DNA of 64,000 nucleotides, from the NCBI GenBank assembly GCA_905220665.1, contig CAJNAR010000145.1:372001-436000 (forward strand), read 5' to 3'. The notes beneath the pieces were generated by a model that was not told the DNA's origin, ran no database searches, and worked only from the letters and a program-made list of their open reading frames with translations. The position numbers were made by a program, and so were the translations under genes. Position 1 is the stretch's first letter; each line of letters opens with the position of its first letter. This stretch comes from Albugo candida. Lineage: Eukaryota > Oomycota > Peronosporomycetes > Albuginales > Albuginaceae. This document shows, piece by piece, positions 33,001 through 42,850 of the stretch.

Positions 33001-34829
33001 CAACGAACTGGAGCAAAAGAATTGTAACGATAGGTTGCTTTATCCGTATAAAAACTTTCCACCTGCTGAATACAAGATAACCAGCGATCACGACGGAGGT
33101 GAGCGTGCCATAATCCACTATACATTCCTAGATAGCTGAGCAGAAGGCCAATGATAGCGGACACGATCCCTCCAGATAGAAAGATAGCCGATAAGCGGGC
33201 CCAAACCGCCCATGTCGATGCAGCGATTTCGACTGGAATGTCACAAATAAAAGACGTTTTATCAATGTGTAATTTCGATGTACCAATAACTCCTTGTAGT
33301 GTAACAGAGCCAACATTCGGTATACTGTAAATGGTTCCAGTCGGTAGTAATCGATCGGATTCCAATTCCAAACGTTTTAGCACTACCATCATAGAGTTTT
33401 TTCTCACAAGATTAGCTAACGCCGTTCCATCGAGAATAGCATTTCCTTTCACTGCCCATAAACTCTGCTTGCTCGTAAACGAGGTGGTATTAACCTGTTG
33501 AGTATCCACTTCAAACAAAAACGTATTTCCCACTTTTTGTACGCTCACATCGCGTGGAACTGTAAACGCGTACCCACAATATATTGTCTGATTCGTATCC
33601 CACATTTCAGAAAAAATCGGAGTCTGCATTACCCTTTTCGCGTCTGCAAAATTTTCAAAGTTCAACGTGTGATACTGAAACGACCACGGAATAACCAAGA
33701 TGATGAGATACGACACCAAACATAACCCGATAAATGACGTAAACCTTGAATAATAGTGTCCAGTATCAAGCTCCACAAAACCGGCTTTGCCACGAATCAC
33801 AAGTCCGCTCGGTGTCCATGACACACCTTGACGGAAGTTAGCTTTATAACTCGTCAACGAAGGATCGAATAAAAACACTTCACTCGCGGTCTCATCGTTA
33901 CGATGTCGATATGCCGCCAAGTACGATGGTTTAAGTATCACCCACCGCCTAAGTACACCAGTTCGATGTTGGAAAAACATATATATAAACAACACCAGGT
34001 ACGCCATAGTGAGTAAGAAGGCAACACCAACGAAGAAACGCTTCATGTCGAAAATCTTTTTCGTTTCGTCTTTGTCAGTTCGGACACCAACAAACTGCGG
34101 GAATTCCGCAATTACAATGAATAAAATCGGACAAATGAAAAGAACAACAGTCGATGCAAATAATAGCTTCATCCACGTGTGATACAGATGACGGTACCAT
34201 ATTTCCATCCGATGATTGAAAAACTTATATAAGGGCAATTGGAAGGCGCCATTGATCCGAACATGCACGTAACCTTCCCTAAGTGACGGTCCGTATTGCT
34301 TTATGCAGCGATTGGGAGATAGCTCCAAAAAGCAGAGAAGAGGTTCCAGCTTCTGAATGTGCTGTGCATTTTCTAATAGAATATCGATATATCTTTGTAC
34401 AAATTCTTTGTCTTTCATACGCTCTTGAGCGTGTTTTTCTCGCCATAATGCCCAAGGAAGCGCTACTTTTGTAAACAATTTGCGTTGGGAATATAATGTA
34501 TAGAGAATTAAATGTATGTGAAGTAACACGAGTTGTTTCTGACCAAATGTTATCTCCCAATCATTTTCTCCCCACTGCACACGACCGACAAATAAACAGC
34601 AAGGCAGAAGGCCTGAATGGTCGATGATTGTGTGTGTTATTTGGCACGATACATTGCTGGGAATAATGCGTGTAGGACTATTCGGTTGATCCGTACCGTC
34701 TGATGCTCTTATTTCTCTCTGTGAGCTTTCCGATGATGGCTGATTTGGTTTTGAGCTGTGTGGGAGATTTTGAGATGACACGGGTGTTTCCGCAATTAGG
34801 TTGTTAGTGTCTGTATTGGGGAGTGACAT
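30078..34829 (-). CDS. Phospholipase D with PX-like region and transmembrane segments (PXTM-PLD type)
   Basis: This is a single exon of 1583 residues from the ATG at 34829; a GTG at 34889 was rejected. An N-terminal disordered stretch is followed by a PX-like lipid-binding region (about 70-205: a Trp strand, then LHIHLILYTLYSQRK and a helical FVQRYIDILLENAQHI). Four hydrophobic spans lie near residues 213-240, 256-283, 363-383 and 553-576. The catalytic half has two intact HxKxxxxD motifs, HHEKIVCVD (about 758) and IHSKLLIADD (about 1110), each followed by the G-G/S-x-N/D region (VGGLDLCFGRYD; LGSANINDRS). It should hydrolyse phosphatidylcholine-type lipids at membranes. Oomycetes are known for an expanded PLD set including PX-plus-transmembrane forms, which fits this layout. 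The C-terminal 300 residues are Ser/Arg-rich. Confidence 0.9.
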   Translation of the reverse strand: MSLPNTDTNNLIAETPVSSQNLPHSSKPNQPSSESSQREIRASDGTDQPNSPTRIIPSNVSCQITHTIIDHSGLLPCCLFVGRVQWGENDWEITFGQKQLVLLHIHLILYTLYSQRKLFTKVALPWALWREKHAQERMKDKEFVQRYIDILLENAQHIQKLEPLLCFLELSPNRCIKQYGPSLREGYVHVRINGAFQLPLYKFFNHRMEIWYRHLYHTWMKLLFASTVVLFICPILFIVIAEFPQFVGVRTDKDETKKIFDMKRFFVGVAFLLTMAYLVLFIYMFFQHRTGVLRRWVILKPSYLAAYRHRNDETASEVFLFDPSLTSYKANFRQGVSWTPSGLVIRGKAGFVELDTGHYYSRFTSFIGLCLVSYLIILVIPWSFQYHTLNFENFADAKRVMQTPIFSEMWDTNQTIYCGYAFTVPRDVSVQKVGNTFLFEVDTQQVNTTSFTSKQSLWAVKGNAILDGTALANLVRKNSMMVVLKRLELESDRLLPTGTIYSIPNVGSVTLQGVIGTSKLHIDKTSFICDIPVEIAASTWAVWARLSAIFLSGGIVSAIIGLLLSYLGMYSGLWHAHLRRDRWLSCIQQVESFYTDKATYRYNSFAPVRCIGNDTNNSPQDRGKVPTKHMYGIETSAACYVRWHVDGEDTYEAMYKAIRAAKHEVFIAGWWVTPDLYLLRPGRKLPGYITREDRVKSDYQLRNLLLRKAIQGVKIYVLIYREVKFALTLNSLYTKRSLKTHPNIQVLRDPLFQLQSLGFWSHHEKIVCVDQHIAFVGGLDLCFGRYDHAEHPLSDGDPNLSERHVWLGKDYSNPIIRDFVAVHKPYEDLVDRASVPRMPWHDVHCSVIGPAAQDVALHFIQRWNFVSLKNDYHVRTGWCICFRKRRFKSVSKCILPMDFSTREGVESMHTHSYHNLHRDVNSDSIERDKSNRCKRSAESENELRGDETEWCGNSYKVNAQLVRSVSMWSAGVPTEDSIHRAYQRVIANAKYYIYIENQFFISGLESNTVVRNRILQALVDRIKRAAQAKEVFRVYILMPLLPAFEGNIRSEELTNLHAVMHWQFQTLSRGRHSLLSALRTFTSEPEKYVAIFGLRKFGILPNGSVCTEQIYIHSKLLIADDCVVVLGSANINDRSMLGTRDSEMDIVVEDVEFSSQSWNLECGLGASALRKQLFREHLGFQEDSFQCENPISVETWEFIQQLANQNTRIYQRIFNCAPSNEMRSFTSFQNIEIGEFYENQRLNMMKGLGNPVWNACHLKEGDYAPWTDVNGVSIPLDRICFESYKIDNRKDRVRKKIFSMDNDGWCYARNFAVFQEIRTWKRDYSRRERFHNFMTDRLITQVRRRRWIKKDVSSMQTLSMISVEDSDEEDFQARWRRRGEHFVNRAHSFAESLSSNVSSARHLLQELSRPTSSVLLHPSTASNSNSPSAATTEFVRTESPVHDDVVAKELVYRLTHRQTMDIQPKRSRKRSLKRYSSFLDEPAENYTRKDFFNDFIKRYRRIDRGDSKEMSQSENEESGKVPDDQSGDCQIGHVQTAATITNGGEKNVRGMLHEIQGHLVAFPVDFLAEEMLKPSIMPRDIHI

Positions 34830-34885
34830 TGAATGTACGTGGTGGTAGGTCTTTGTAGTGCATTTATATATTAGAGAACCACTGG

Positions 34886-35257
34886 TCACGAGCGCAAATC
34901 AGCAATTAAGAAAATAGTAATGTGTGTGACTTTTCTCGCAGTTTGAACCCAAAAGGATGCGTCGTCACAGATGTTGTATTCGAGAAGAGACTGTACTTTT
35001 ACTGACGAGCATTCTGTACCCGACCACAGCACATTTGTACTGTGGCAACTTTGACCATTCCAGCAGTATCCGTGATTTAGACCGCGCATAATAGTCACAT
35101 TACGTACTTTTGAAGGCAGTGTTACGATCAGATAAACTATTGGCTTCGACAATATGCTACATTGACGATAAGCAAGGCTCGTCTGGTGCTTATTTCCGCA
35201 CTTTAGATCATTGCAACGATTACGCCAACGGCAACAACATCTATGGCCTAGCCTCAT
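34886..35257 (-). CDS. Cys-rich hypothetical protein (possibly partial)
   Basis: The product is 123 residues from the ATG at 35257. The frame is also open about 30 codons further upstream (to about 35345) with coding-like composition, so a 5' exon could be missing. It holds nine or more cysteines including an N-terminal cluster (HRCCCRWRNRCNDLKC), and later GYCWNGQSC and YNICDDASFW. A hydrophobic LSKPIVYLIVTL could be a span or a strand. The Cys pattern suggests a disulfide-bonded extracellular or lumenal domain, but no family was recognised. The stop lies 56 bp upstream of the phospholipase D ATG on the same strand, so a link to that gene by an unseen intron cannot be excluded. Confidence 0.35.
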   Translation of the reverse strand: MRLGHRCCCRWRNRCNDLKCGNKHQTSLAYRQCSILSKPIVYLIVTLPSKVRNVTIMRGLNHGYCWNGQSCHSTNVLWSGTECSSVKVQSLLEYNICDDASFWVQTARKVTHITIFLIADLRS

Positions 35258-35345
35258 TATGGTATAAGAGAATTCTTCTTGGCAGCTGAGGCTGAAATCA
35301 TATATGCCTCGTTTGATTGCACTAGCGTAGATTTGTCCGAGTGAG

Positions 35346-37919
35346 CTCTATTCTGCATACCATTTTATGCGCTTCCCAGGCTTCTACTCTCCACAAAAAC
35401 TGTTTGGAAGCGGAGAAAGGTTTGGGAACGTCTTATGGACGCAGTCGGTCACGACTGTTATCGCTTCTCTTTTTACTCACTTCAATTTATGGATGCTCGA
35501 GGCAGATGCAGCTTCGGTCATTTGCACACCACTCGGCTCGTCACGACGGACATTTACAGAATGAAGAACGAGAGAGTTTGTCGAAATCTTCCAGTGCGAA
35601 GCCATCTGCTAAACATACGAGCCACTTGATGCTGTTTGATTAATCGCGTACTGCCAAGCTTGCCTGCAAACATAAGCCACCGAGATGGTCGAGATTGGTA
35701 CATCCACCGATGAGTTGTCATTGATGTGCCGCTCGAAAGTCAACGTCATAAATCGTTTTCTCGTCACTTAGCTGGCCATAAGCACTATAATTCATTCAAA
35801 AGAAAGAAATCTTAGTCTTCCAGCAGGCATTTTTTTTTGGCTTTAAAGTTTATAGATGGAGCAGCACATTCCTAAACATATGAGCAGGCTGCTGCCTTCC
35901 TATCAACATCCGTGCGCAGATGTCATTAGCGCTATTCAAGGCGTACTGAAGCCTGGGCCTCCCTGCCGTTCTCTCGCATGGTGAAGCATCTCCCTCTCTT
36001 AGTGTACCGGAAATTTAAGGAGATGATCGAGAATTGCCATATTCTGGCACTTCATAACGCATCGGCTTATCATATGAGAGACACCTACCGAATTCGAGTT
36101 GAGCATGCACGTGCGATTGAAACTACGTACGATATCCTTCAGTCAATGCGGTGAGGTGTTGGGAGGTGCTCTATCCAATCTCGGCTGGAATTTGCGAAAA
36201 AGCTTCAAGAATTGAACCCCCGTATAGTTACAATTTCCATATTATTTCCCCTTCGTCTTTTTCTTAGCACACGATAGGATCGTCTAAGGTCTGCGTGCAT
36301 CTTCCTATCGTATTAATATGCTGGATTACAAAACCTTCGATAGTTAAGGTCAATGTCATGCATCGTGAGACTAGGACACGTTTCTACAAAAGCGAATGAC
36401 ATAAAGGAGAAATACACCTGATTTACTGCCCAGTGGTGCACGAAAGCAGAAGCTGATAAACATGTGAGTGTTCATATCGTAAAGTCATCCTTTGTCAGTA
36501 TATAAACTTCAACTTTGCGATAAAAGCACTCCCGGCTGACGACGTAAGATCCAGTCAAAGCATGTATTGTGTATACGGAATTTGGCAGGTAACGGTCCGA
36601 CTCTACAAACAAAAAAGCAGTTGAGAGTTTCAGCGGTTATTCCCGTTGGAATGTTTAGCGGCGACTTGACTAGAATAGTTATCCGAGAAAGACGTGCGTC
36701 TCACGAGATTTTGTACAGATATCACGATAATTAGAACACTCTGCTGTTGCATAGATATGTCAACAAGCCGTATTTGATGCTGGTATTCGATTTGTGGATG
36801 TGCCGTAAAAGAAAAGAGGAATCCAATGGACGGGATATGTCAAAGGTCGGCAAAAAAGGTCAGCAGGGAACGGGTTTGCCTCCAGTCTCCATCAAACTTT
36901 GTCTAAAAGAAGAATGGAGTGATCTTCTGCTAAAATGCTGACAATATATGTTGAAGTGGTTTATGTTGGAATCAAAAGAAGTGAGAAGGATACCAATACA
37001 CAGAATCAAAACTCCTTTGCGCTGGAAGCAAACACGCAATAAGATCTAGTGCTCCCAACTTTAGATTCTTTGCGTGATGATTCTGACAGTCATATTGAGC
37101 ATTAACTATTGTTAGAGACTCAAATCGAGGAAATGCAAATGCAGTGACTGATTGGTTCCATATTGTGCTACAGCCGTGAAAGTAAGGTCGAGTAGAGTTA
37201 ACAACACGTCAGCTATTTAGGAATTCCAAGTCATCTGCAGTCGCCTCTACCGAAAGAAGAGCTTCGACTTTTCAAAACCTAGCTTCACACTACAGTCTAA
37301 AGATGTCTACAACATGGATGCTTTTATGTGCACTATCTTATGCTATCCGACACTGGTTGGTCGTCTCTGACAGGTCAATGACAATGTCTTTCGCAGTTGT
37401 CTTTGTAAATGGGGTAGCAGTGTCAAGCTTCCAGCTTTAATCGTTCGCAACATAACGAATCTTCGTATTCAGAGTCAAGAACATCATTTCAGCCATGCAC
37501 GGGGAATTAATATTCTGACTTTGAACAATCCTACCACTAAAGCCTCCACTTTACACAAATAAAGACATAAATTACCTTTGATTTCAAATGTTGAACTTCA
37601 ACTTCAACTTTGATGCTCTTACCAAATGTTTACTTCAACTAATTATCGCCAAATTTTCATCAGTAGCCGTAAAATATCAAAATGACATAATGAATTTAGA
37701 AAGAAATTGCCATGCGAGCAATCAAATCTCGGATAATTTGAGAGATGCGTAAGCGATTTATCGTTCCCACTGCTTTTACATCAAATGCGATCTCATCGTC
37801 ACGGAAACACAACACTCAACAGCCATATACGCGTAAATTCCGTCTCAATAAATATATCGTAAAAAGGTAAATGGCATATCGTTCCAAAGAAGTGCATACA
37901 TAAATAAGGTGACGATAAA
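35346..37919. other. Long intergenic region
   Basis: No intact gene is supported over about 2.5 kb. Short frames (35341-35643, 36747-36941) lack motifs. 35560-35990 may hold a decayed zinc-finger gene (separate entry). Confidence 0.35.
35560..35990 (-). pseudogene. Possible decayed copy of the WRKY19-like zinc-finger repeat
   Basis: Plus-strand stretches such as AACATAAGCCACCGAGATGG and GATTGGTACATCCACC resemble the antisense of the zinc-finger repeats at 28100-28500 (GCATAAACCTCTTGATCTCG, then ATTAGTACATCCATTC). On the minus strand this yields broken pieces like CTNLDHLGGLC with stops between. A further ACATCCGTGC piece is near 35907. The similarity is visible but short, and frames are disrupted. 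Confidence 0.3.
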
Positions 37920-38892
37920 TCAGTCCAAAACGCTTTTTCTGAAAGGTACAGAATGACGTTCATCGCACGTAAATGCCCAAAGTTCGACCTGCACACAATA
38001 GAAGTCTTGTGTGGGAGCCAATGGTAAAGATCCAAACGTCTCACATGCACCAGTGGTTCCACAATGTAAGTCATTATCCTACAAAACACGCTGTCAGCAA
38101 TCGGCAACGCATCACTCCATTCGTACCAAAAAAAGACCGAAATTCCCACCGCCGCCCATCATAAGCGCTTCCTCCGAGCAAAACATAAAGTAATTGTTTC
38201 GACGACTCCACGGGTACACTGTCAGGGACAAACCAGCTTGAAAAGAGAATAGAAATGATTCGCCATTGCCGTAATAGTGAGAAGAACGACGCCAAACGTC
38301 AGAAGCGAATCCTCCAAACACATTATCGTTCGCATCTTTTACGACCAATAGCGTTGGGTACTTGGATTCCGACATTATGAGCAATGTATCGAGAGAGGAG
38401 CCGTCACGATCAGTGCTATACACGAGGTACCAGTTGCATAGTTGCGTGGTGATGGGAAGATGCTGATCGAGACGCGCGACATGGTCCAGCGTTAGAATAC
38501 CGGAACGGTCCATCAATTTCTGACCATATGATTCAAGCGATTGTGATAGCGGCGTTTGTGTATGTTGATGCATGAACAAAGACTCTGCGTCAGCAAGTGT
38601 GGCGTCACGCCATTCGCGGTCGCGAGCATGCAGTTGTATCCATTCCGACTTGAAGTTTTCGACACTCCAAACCTCCTTTTCCAGCACTCGTTTCATTTCT
38701 TCAGCCAAGGAGTCCGTCACACGTGTAAACGATAAACACATTCGTTGTTGTGTGCCACACGCTTGAATCCATCGCATATGGAAAACATTACAGCACAGTG
38801 TAAAGAGCTTTTCAAAAGCAAACGTGTCGTCGAAAAGATGCCAAAATGGTTCCATAGCCAATGCGAAAACATCGATCGACTTGTCTGACGGA
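37920..38892 (-). CDS. TLDc-domain protein (5' end unresolved)
   Basis: Exons are complement(38127-38892) and complement(37920-38078), with a 48-bp intron (GTACG...TTGTAG, phase 0). The second half is a TLDc domain. It includes YPTLLVVKDANDNVFGGFAS, FLFSF, YPWSRRNNYFMFCSEEALMM and GGGGNFGLFL. After the intron come DNDLHCGTTGACETFG and a final VELWAF strand, which is exactly how the fold ends. TLDc proteins (TLDC1, OXR1, NCOA7 types) are linked to V-ATPase regulation and oxidative-stress resistance. The exon seems to begin at 38892 after an acceptor with a CTAAC branch site (intron 38893-38945, donor GTAAGTGG). The exon before it is open to about 39047 but lacks an ATG, so the start is unknown; the first internal ATG is at 38855. 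Confidence 0.75.
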
Positions 38893-39049
38893 CTAATTGT
38901 CACAGTTAGTAGCGAAATTTACAGCTTACCGTGTGAGCCACTTACATGAGCTTGAGAAGCCGAACAAGTACGCTACACGCCCAAGAAACCAGCAGACCGG
39001 GATTATATGTGGACACATTCGTGCTTCCTTGTGCCTGATCGTACCATCG

Positions 39050-41090
39050 CTACACGAACTGGAGCTTGAGCAAGGAGCTAGATTTAGCGAAATACATTAC
39101 CAAAAGCGCATCTTCATCATGTTCGATGAGATAGTGGATGCATTCCAGCAAGAGGACACCGCCGTGCTCGAAATTCTCGGCGACACTCGACCGATCAAAG
39201 CCATGGAGTTTCCAGGCTTCGATGATCGAATCCGGATTCTCGCATATAATCGCATCAATTTGGTCGAGTTCCTCAGTCGGCTTTTTCAAGCGATGAGCGT
39301 GGAGAACGATTGAGCGCGATATTTGATGGCAAAGAGGTGCGTGCGCATGATCCAATTTGCAGTGAAATTTTGTATGGATCGCATTCAATGCATCACATTT
39401 TGTATTAAAACGATTCTCTGCAGCTGAAATGGCACTTCGGACATCATGGAAAATGGTTTCGTAATTTTGAATTAGTCGTTCGACAAGTTGAGCGCCGATG
39501 GCCGCAAAGCGGACGTCATGGCTCATAGAGCTTCGTCTTGAGTTACTTTTTGTTAAAGTCGGTTGAGGAATGTGTACACCAGAAGTGGGGCTCGTGCCGC
39601 ACGATGATGCTCGAGGCATCACTGCTACCGCACAAGGCTCATTTCGAAACGCGATAACAGGTGCAAATATCTCAGCCGCAGTCTCCATGTCCAGTCCATT
39701 ACATTGGGAATGTTGCTGTAAGCGATGCAATAAAAAAGTAACTTTTTCCAAAATGAGTTTGCTCGACAGCGGTAATGTGTCGATCAGACACGCCAAATTC
39801 CGAACACTTGCAGCTTGTTCTTTCAAATGTGCGGCAGCGATAAACGCGTCATATTTCTCAGTCGTTACAAGTGGTTCCGGTGAGTTTTTAAATACATCCA
39901 GGAGCAAGGCTGCAGCCTCATGAAGTTGCAAGTCGTCAGGGAGCGTGCTGTTCGACTCTACGAATTCACGGAGTTCATAAATACGAGTGCTGACAACAGT
40001 TGCTCGGAAGAGACGAGGTGTATCAAGATTGTGTAAAATGAAATCGATACATTCTTGAATGATATTTGGGATCGATAGTGTTGGTTCGATCAATGCAAAA
40101 CGAGAATGGTATGGATTTTTGCAAATATAAGCGAGGCTGACGCCGAAGAGATATTGCCATGGTTTGATTCCAGCATGTCGATGAGGATAATGTACTGCTG
40201 TGATTTCGACAATTTCTTCATCATTGAGCATCATTTTTTCGGAACATTCTGGAGGTTGAGAAGGGCTTTCTAACTGAACAGATGGGTCGATTTCTTGCTC
40301 TTGATACGAGCATTCACTGGAATCTCTTTGCCAATGACTGAAAGGGATGGTGTTGACTTGGATCATGAAACGAAGTGGAGAAGCCTGGTGAAGGAAATGC
40401 AGAAAAGCTTCCTGGCTTTGCGGGCATCGCATTATGGCCCAGTCTTCATAGCTGGCATGGATCAGCTGCACACATGCCGATGAGAGGATGTATTGCATTG
40501 TGCATTCCAGTGAGTGGTTATTGAGAACGATCTTGAGCCAGCAAATCGACTTCCCGATGGTGTCCTGTGGTCCCACACAAACAAATCAATATTGGCGTCC
40601 TGGCTAATTCTCTACTTGAACCTGAAAATGTACGAACCGGGCAAAGCATATCGGCGATTTCTACGCTCTGTGTGAGGATGGGTTCATTGATTATGAGACT
40701 GCATGAGGAGAGAAGATTCCACCACGAAAGGTTCGGATTCAAGCCAACGTGAACACAATCCTGGAAGGCGGCTCCTTCATTACTTGATATTAGCAGTGCT
40801 ATCAAGAAATAGAGGTAATGTGACATACCAAAAGCATGTACACAGGAATCCTCTTCAGTGCATGGCGCATTGGCGTCGAAATCACGATCTGTGCAGGTTT
40901 GCAGAAGAAGCTCAACTGCTTCTCGCAAGGATGTCTGCACGAATGAGTTTCAATGTTGTTTGAACGCATTGTGAAACGCGTGACAGAAAGAAGCGACATG
41001 TACCAGACAGCAAAGTTGCAGTTCCTCTTTCTCCTCTGAATGCGTGACTTCATTTTTCTGCGATATCCAATGAGAAAATCGATGGAACAT
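39050..41090 (-). CDS. RhoGAP-domain protein, multi-exon
   Basis: The 3' part (39050 to at least 40465) encodes a RhoGAP domain: FGVSLAYICKNPYH, PNIIQECIDFILHN, TPRLFRATVVST with the arginine finger, a central KNSPEPLVT loop (family consensus K-x-L-P-x-P-L) and MAETAAEIFAPVI-like final helix (here MDMETAAEIFAPVI without the first two residues). It would switch off Rho-type GTPases. Upstream exons that keep one frame are 41004-41090 (ATG at 41090), 40829-40934, 40723-40760 and one starting at 40667, with introns of 69, 68 and 55 bp. The join from the 40667 exon to the RhoGAP frame is unresolved; candidates are acceptors at 40465 or 40565 with weak donors. The stop abuts the open 5' region of the TLDc gene. 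A 3' intron ending CTCCAG just before the stop is possible. Confidence 0.75.
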
Positions 41091-42850
41091 TATCGCGACG
41101 CCCAACGATCGAGTGTCGACTTCTTAAAGGAGAGCCTTTGCGGTCGCTAATTGGATGATAATAATATAACTCGCGATTTTCTATCAATCACTGGCAACGT
41201 TAATGGTATTTCACTTTTCATCAAGCATTTAGTTTTAAGACTGGTTTTTGATGAGTTTAAACGTGAAGCCTGCGAAGTGTGGATGCATTAGTCACTGAGC
41301 GTGCATTGGCGAAGGAGAAGTGAAGAAGACTTTTATGAAATATCAGTAAAGTGGGTGATTGCGTTTTCAGATCTTGTGATTGATATGCAGTACGCGATCT
41401 ACCTCACTCAGTCTAATGATGCGATGATAGTGTTTGCCTGTTTGGGAAGAGCTATCATCAGCATGATGCATGTATACAGCTCGACTCTGATTAGAGTATA
41501 CTTTTTGACTCAAGTGCTGATTTTCTAATTAGGACGCATCCTAGAAGTACCTTGTTTCGATCTCGATTCGGTGACATTTGACCAGGTCCACTAGTTTTCT
41601 CATGACAACGTACGAATATAAGATGCTAAAGACTATCCGTTTATAGAGGTGAAATGACTGGTTGGCAAAAAAATATTTGACGACGTGAGTGCTTTCATTA
41701 TTCAACTGGACTCTTTGGAGGTTTTGATTCACAGAGAAATCTCAAAGGGTATGCATTCGCGCTGAGTCTTACGACATTGAGGATTTCGCGACGCAAACAG
41801 TTGTACAGTGAAGTCTCGATGTTGAGCCTGAGATCGCTGACGATTCTGTTGCTGGCTGATCACGAGCTCCATCGATTGATGGCTTTATATTCCCAATCTT
41901 TTTGCAAGTCAATTCGACAATGATGCAAAAGAAAAACCATAGAGCAAACATTTTCAATTGCATTAGACTATTCTTTGAATAATTCAACAAATAATTTTTT
42001 CAATTGCGATGCTCACTTCTCATTTTCTAATAAGAATGACAGAGTCGATTCTGATAGCACCTTCTGCTAAAACCGTAATTGATGCTTGCCTTCCATATTT
42101 TTGACCTCGTCTGCGGAGGTTTCATCTGATCATGCGACTTTCGCGCTACCGTATCCTCTAAAGTTCAAACAATTTATAAAGACAACATCCTCGCCTCCTT
42201 GACCAGTGAGATAACGAGTCCTTCAATAGTATCTGTCGTATTGACCTACTTGTATATACTTTGTATTCGGCTCATCAATCAAAGCCCAATTCCTTGCAAT
42301 AGGTCCTTACTCTCCATACCTCACAACACGCTCGTCACCATCACTGCTGACTTACTATGAGGCAATGAATTCTCTTTCAACTATACGCATTTTGATCAAC
42401 CAGCTGTCCATCACTCTTCGGAGAAGTAAATGATCGACACACAAACAGCAATTTAGCTCAACATGCTTTCAGATATACGATCATGCAGAAAACGCCCGTT
42501 TGACGACAAGCTTTACTTTATATGTAGCATGCAATAGGTATGCTTATAAGATGGGAGACATCTCGTCATCGGTGCTAATCGCTTTTACAATGTGTGTCGA
42601 TCCATCCAATTTTGCACTATTTCCTATCAGCAAGTTGATTGATTACGCGATATCACACTCTTTCGACCCAATTATCGACACATTCGTAGAGGTGGAACGA
42701 ATAAATTTTACCGACAACCGTTTTATGCATCAAGTACTGCCAATCATGACGTCTTAAGTGAAAAGAGCGAGTATGCTCTTTTTCGCCTTTCTGTTGGGAC
42801 ATATCATATTCTGACTAGATCCTTCTCTATGTCACAATCTATTCTTTGAA
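41091..42850. other. Intergenic, no supported gene
   Basis: Short frames on both strands (41301-41528 plus, 41541-41732 minus, 42500-42757 plus) lack domains or convincing composition. The region contains the promoters of the RhoGAP gene (left side) and the FYVE gene (right side). Confidence 0.35.

Noticed and set aside
38897..39313. 138-codon plus-strand frame antisense to the RhoGAP and TLDc genes
   Set aside because: It overlaps the RhoGAP C-terminus antisense and has no recognisable domain.
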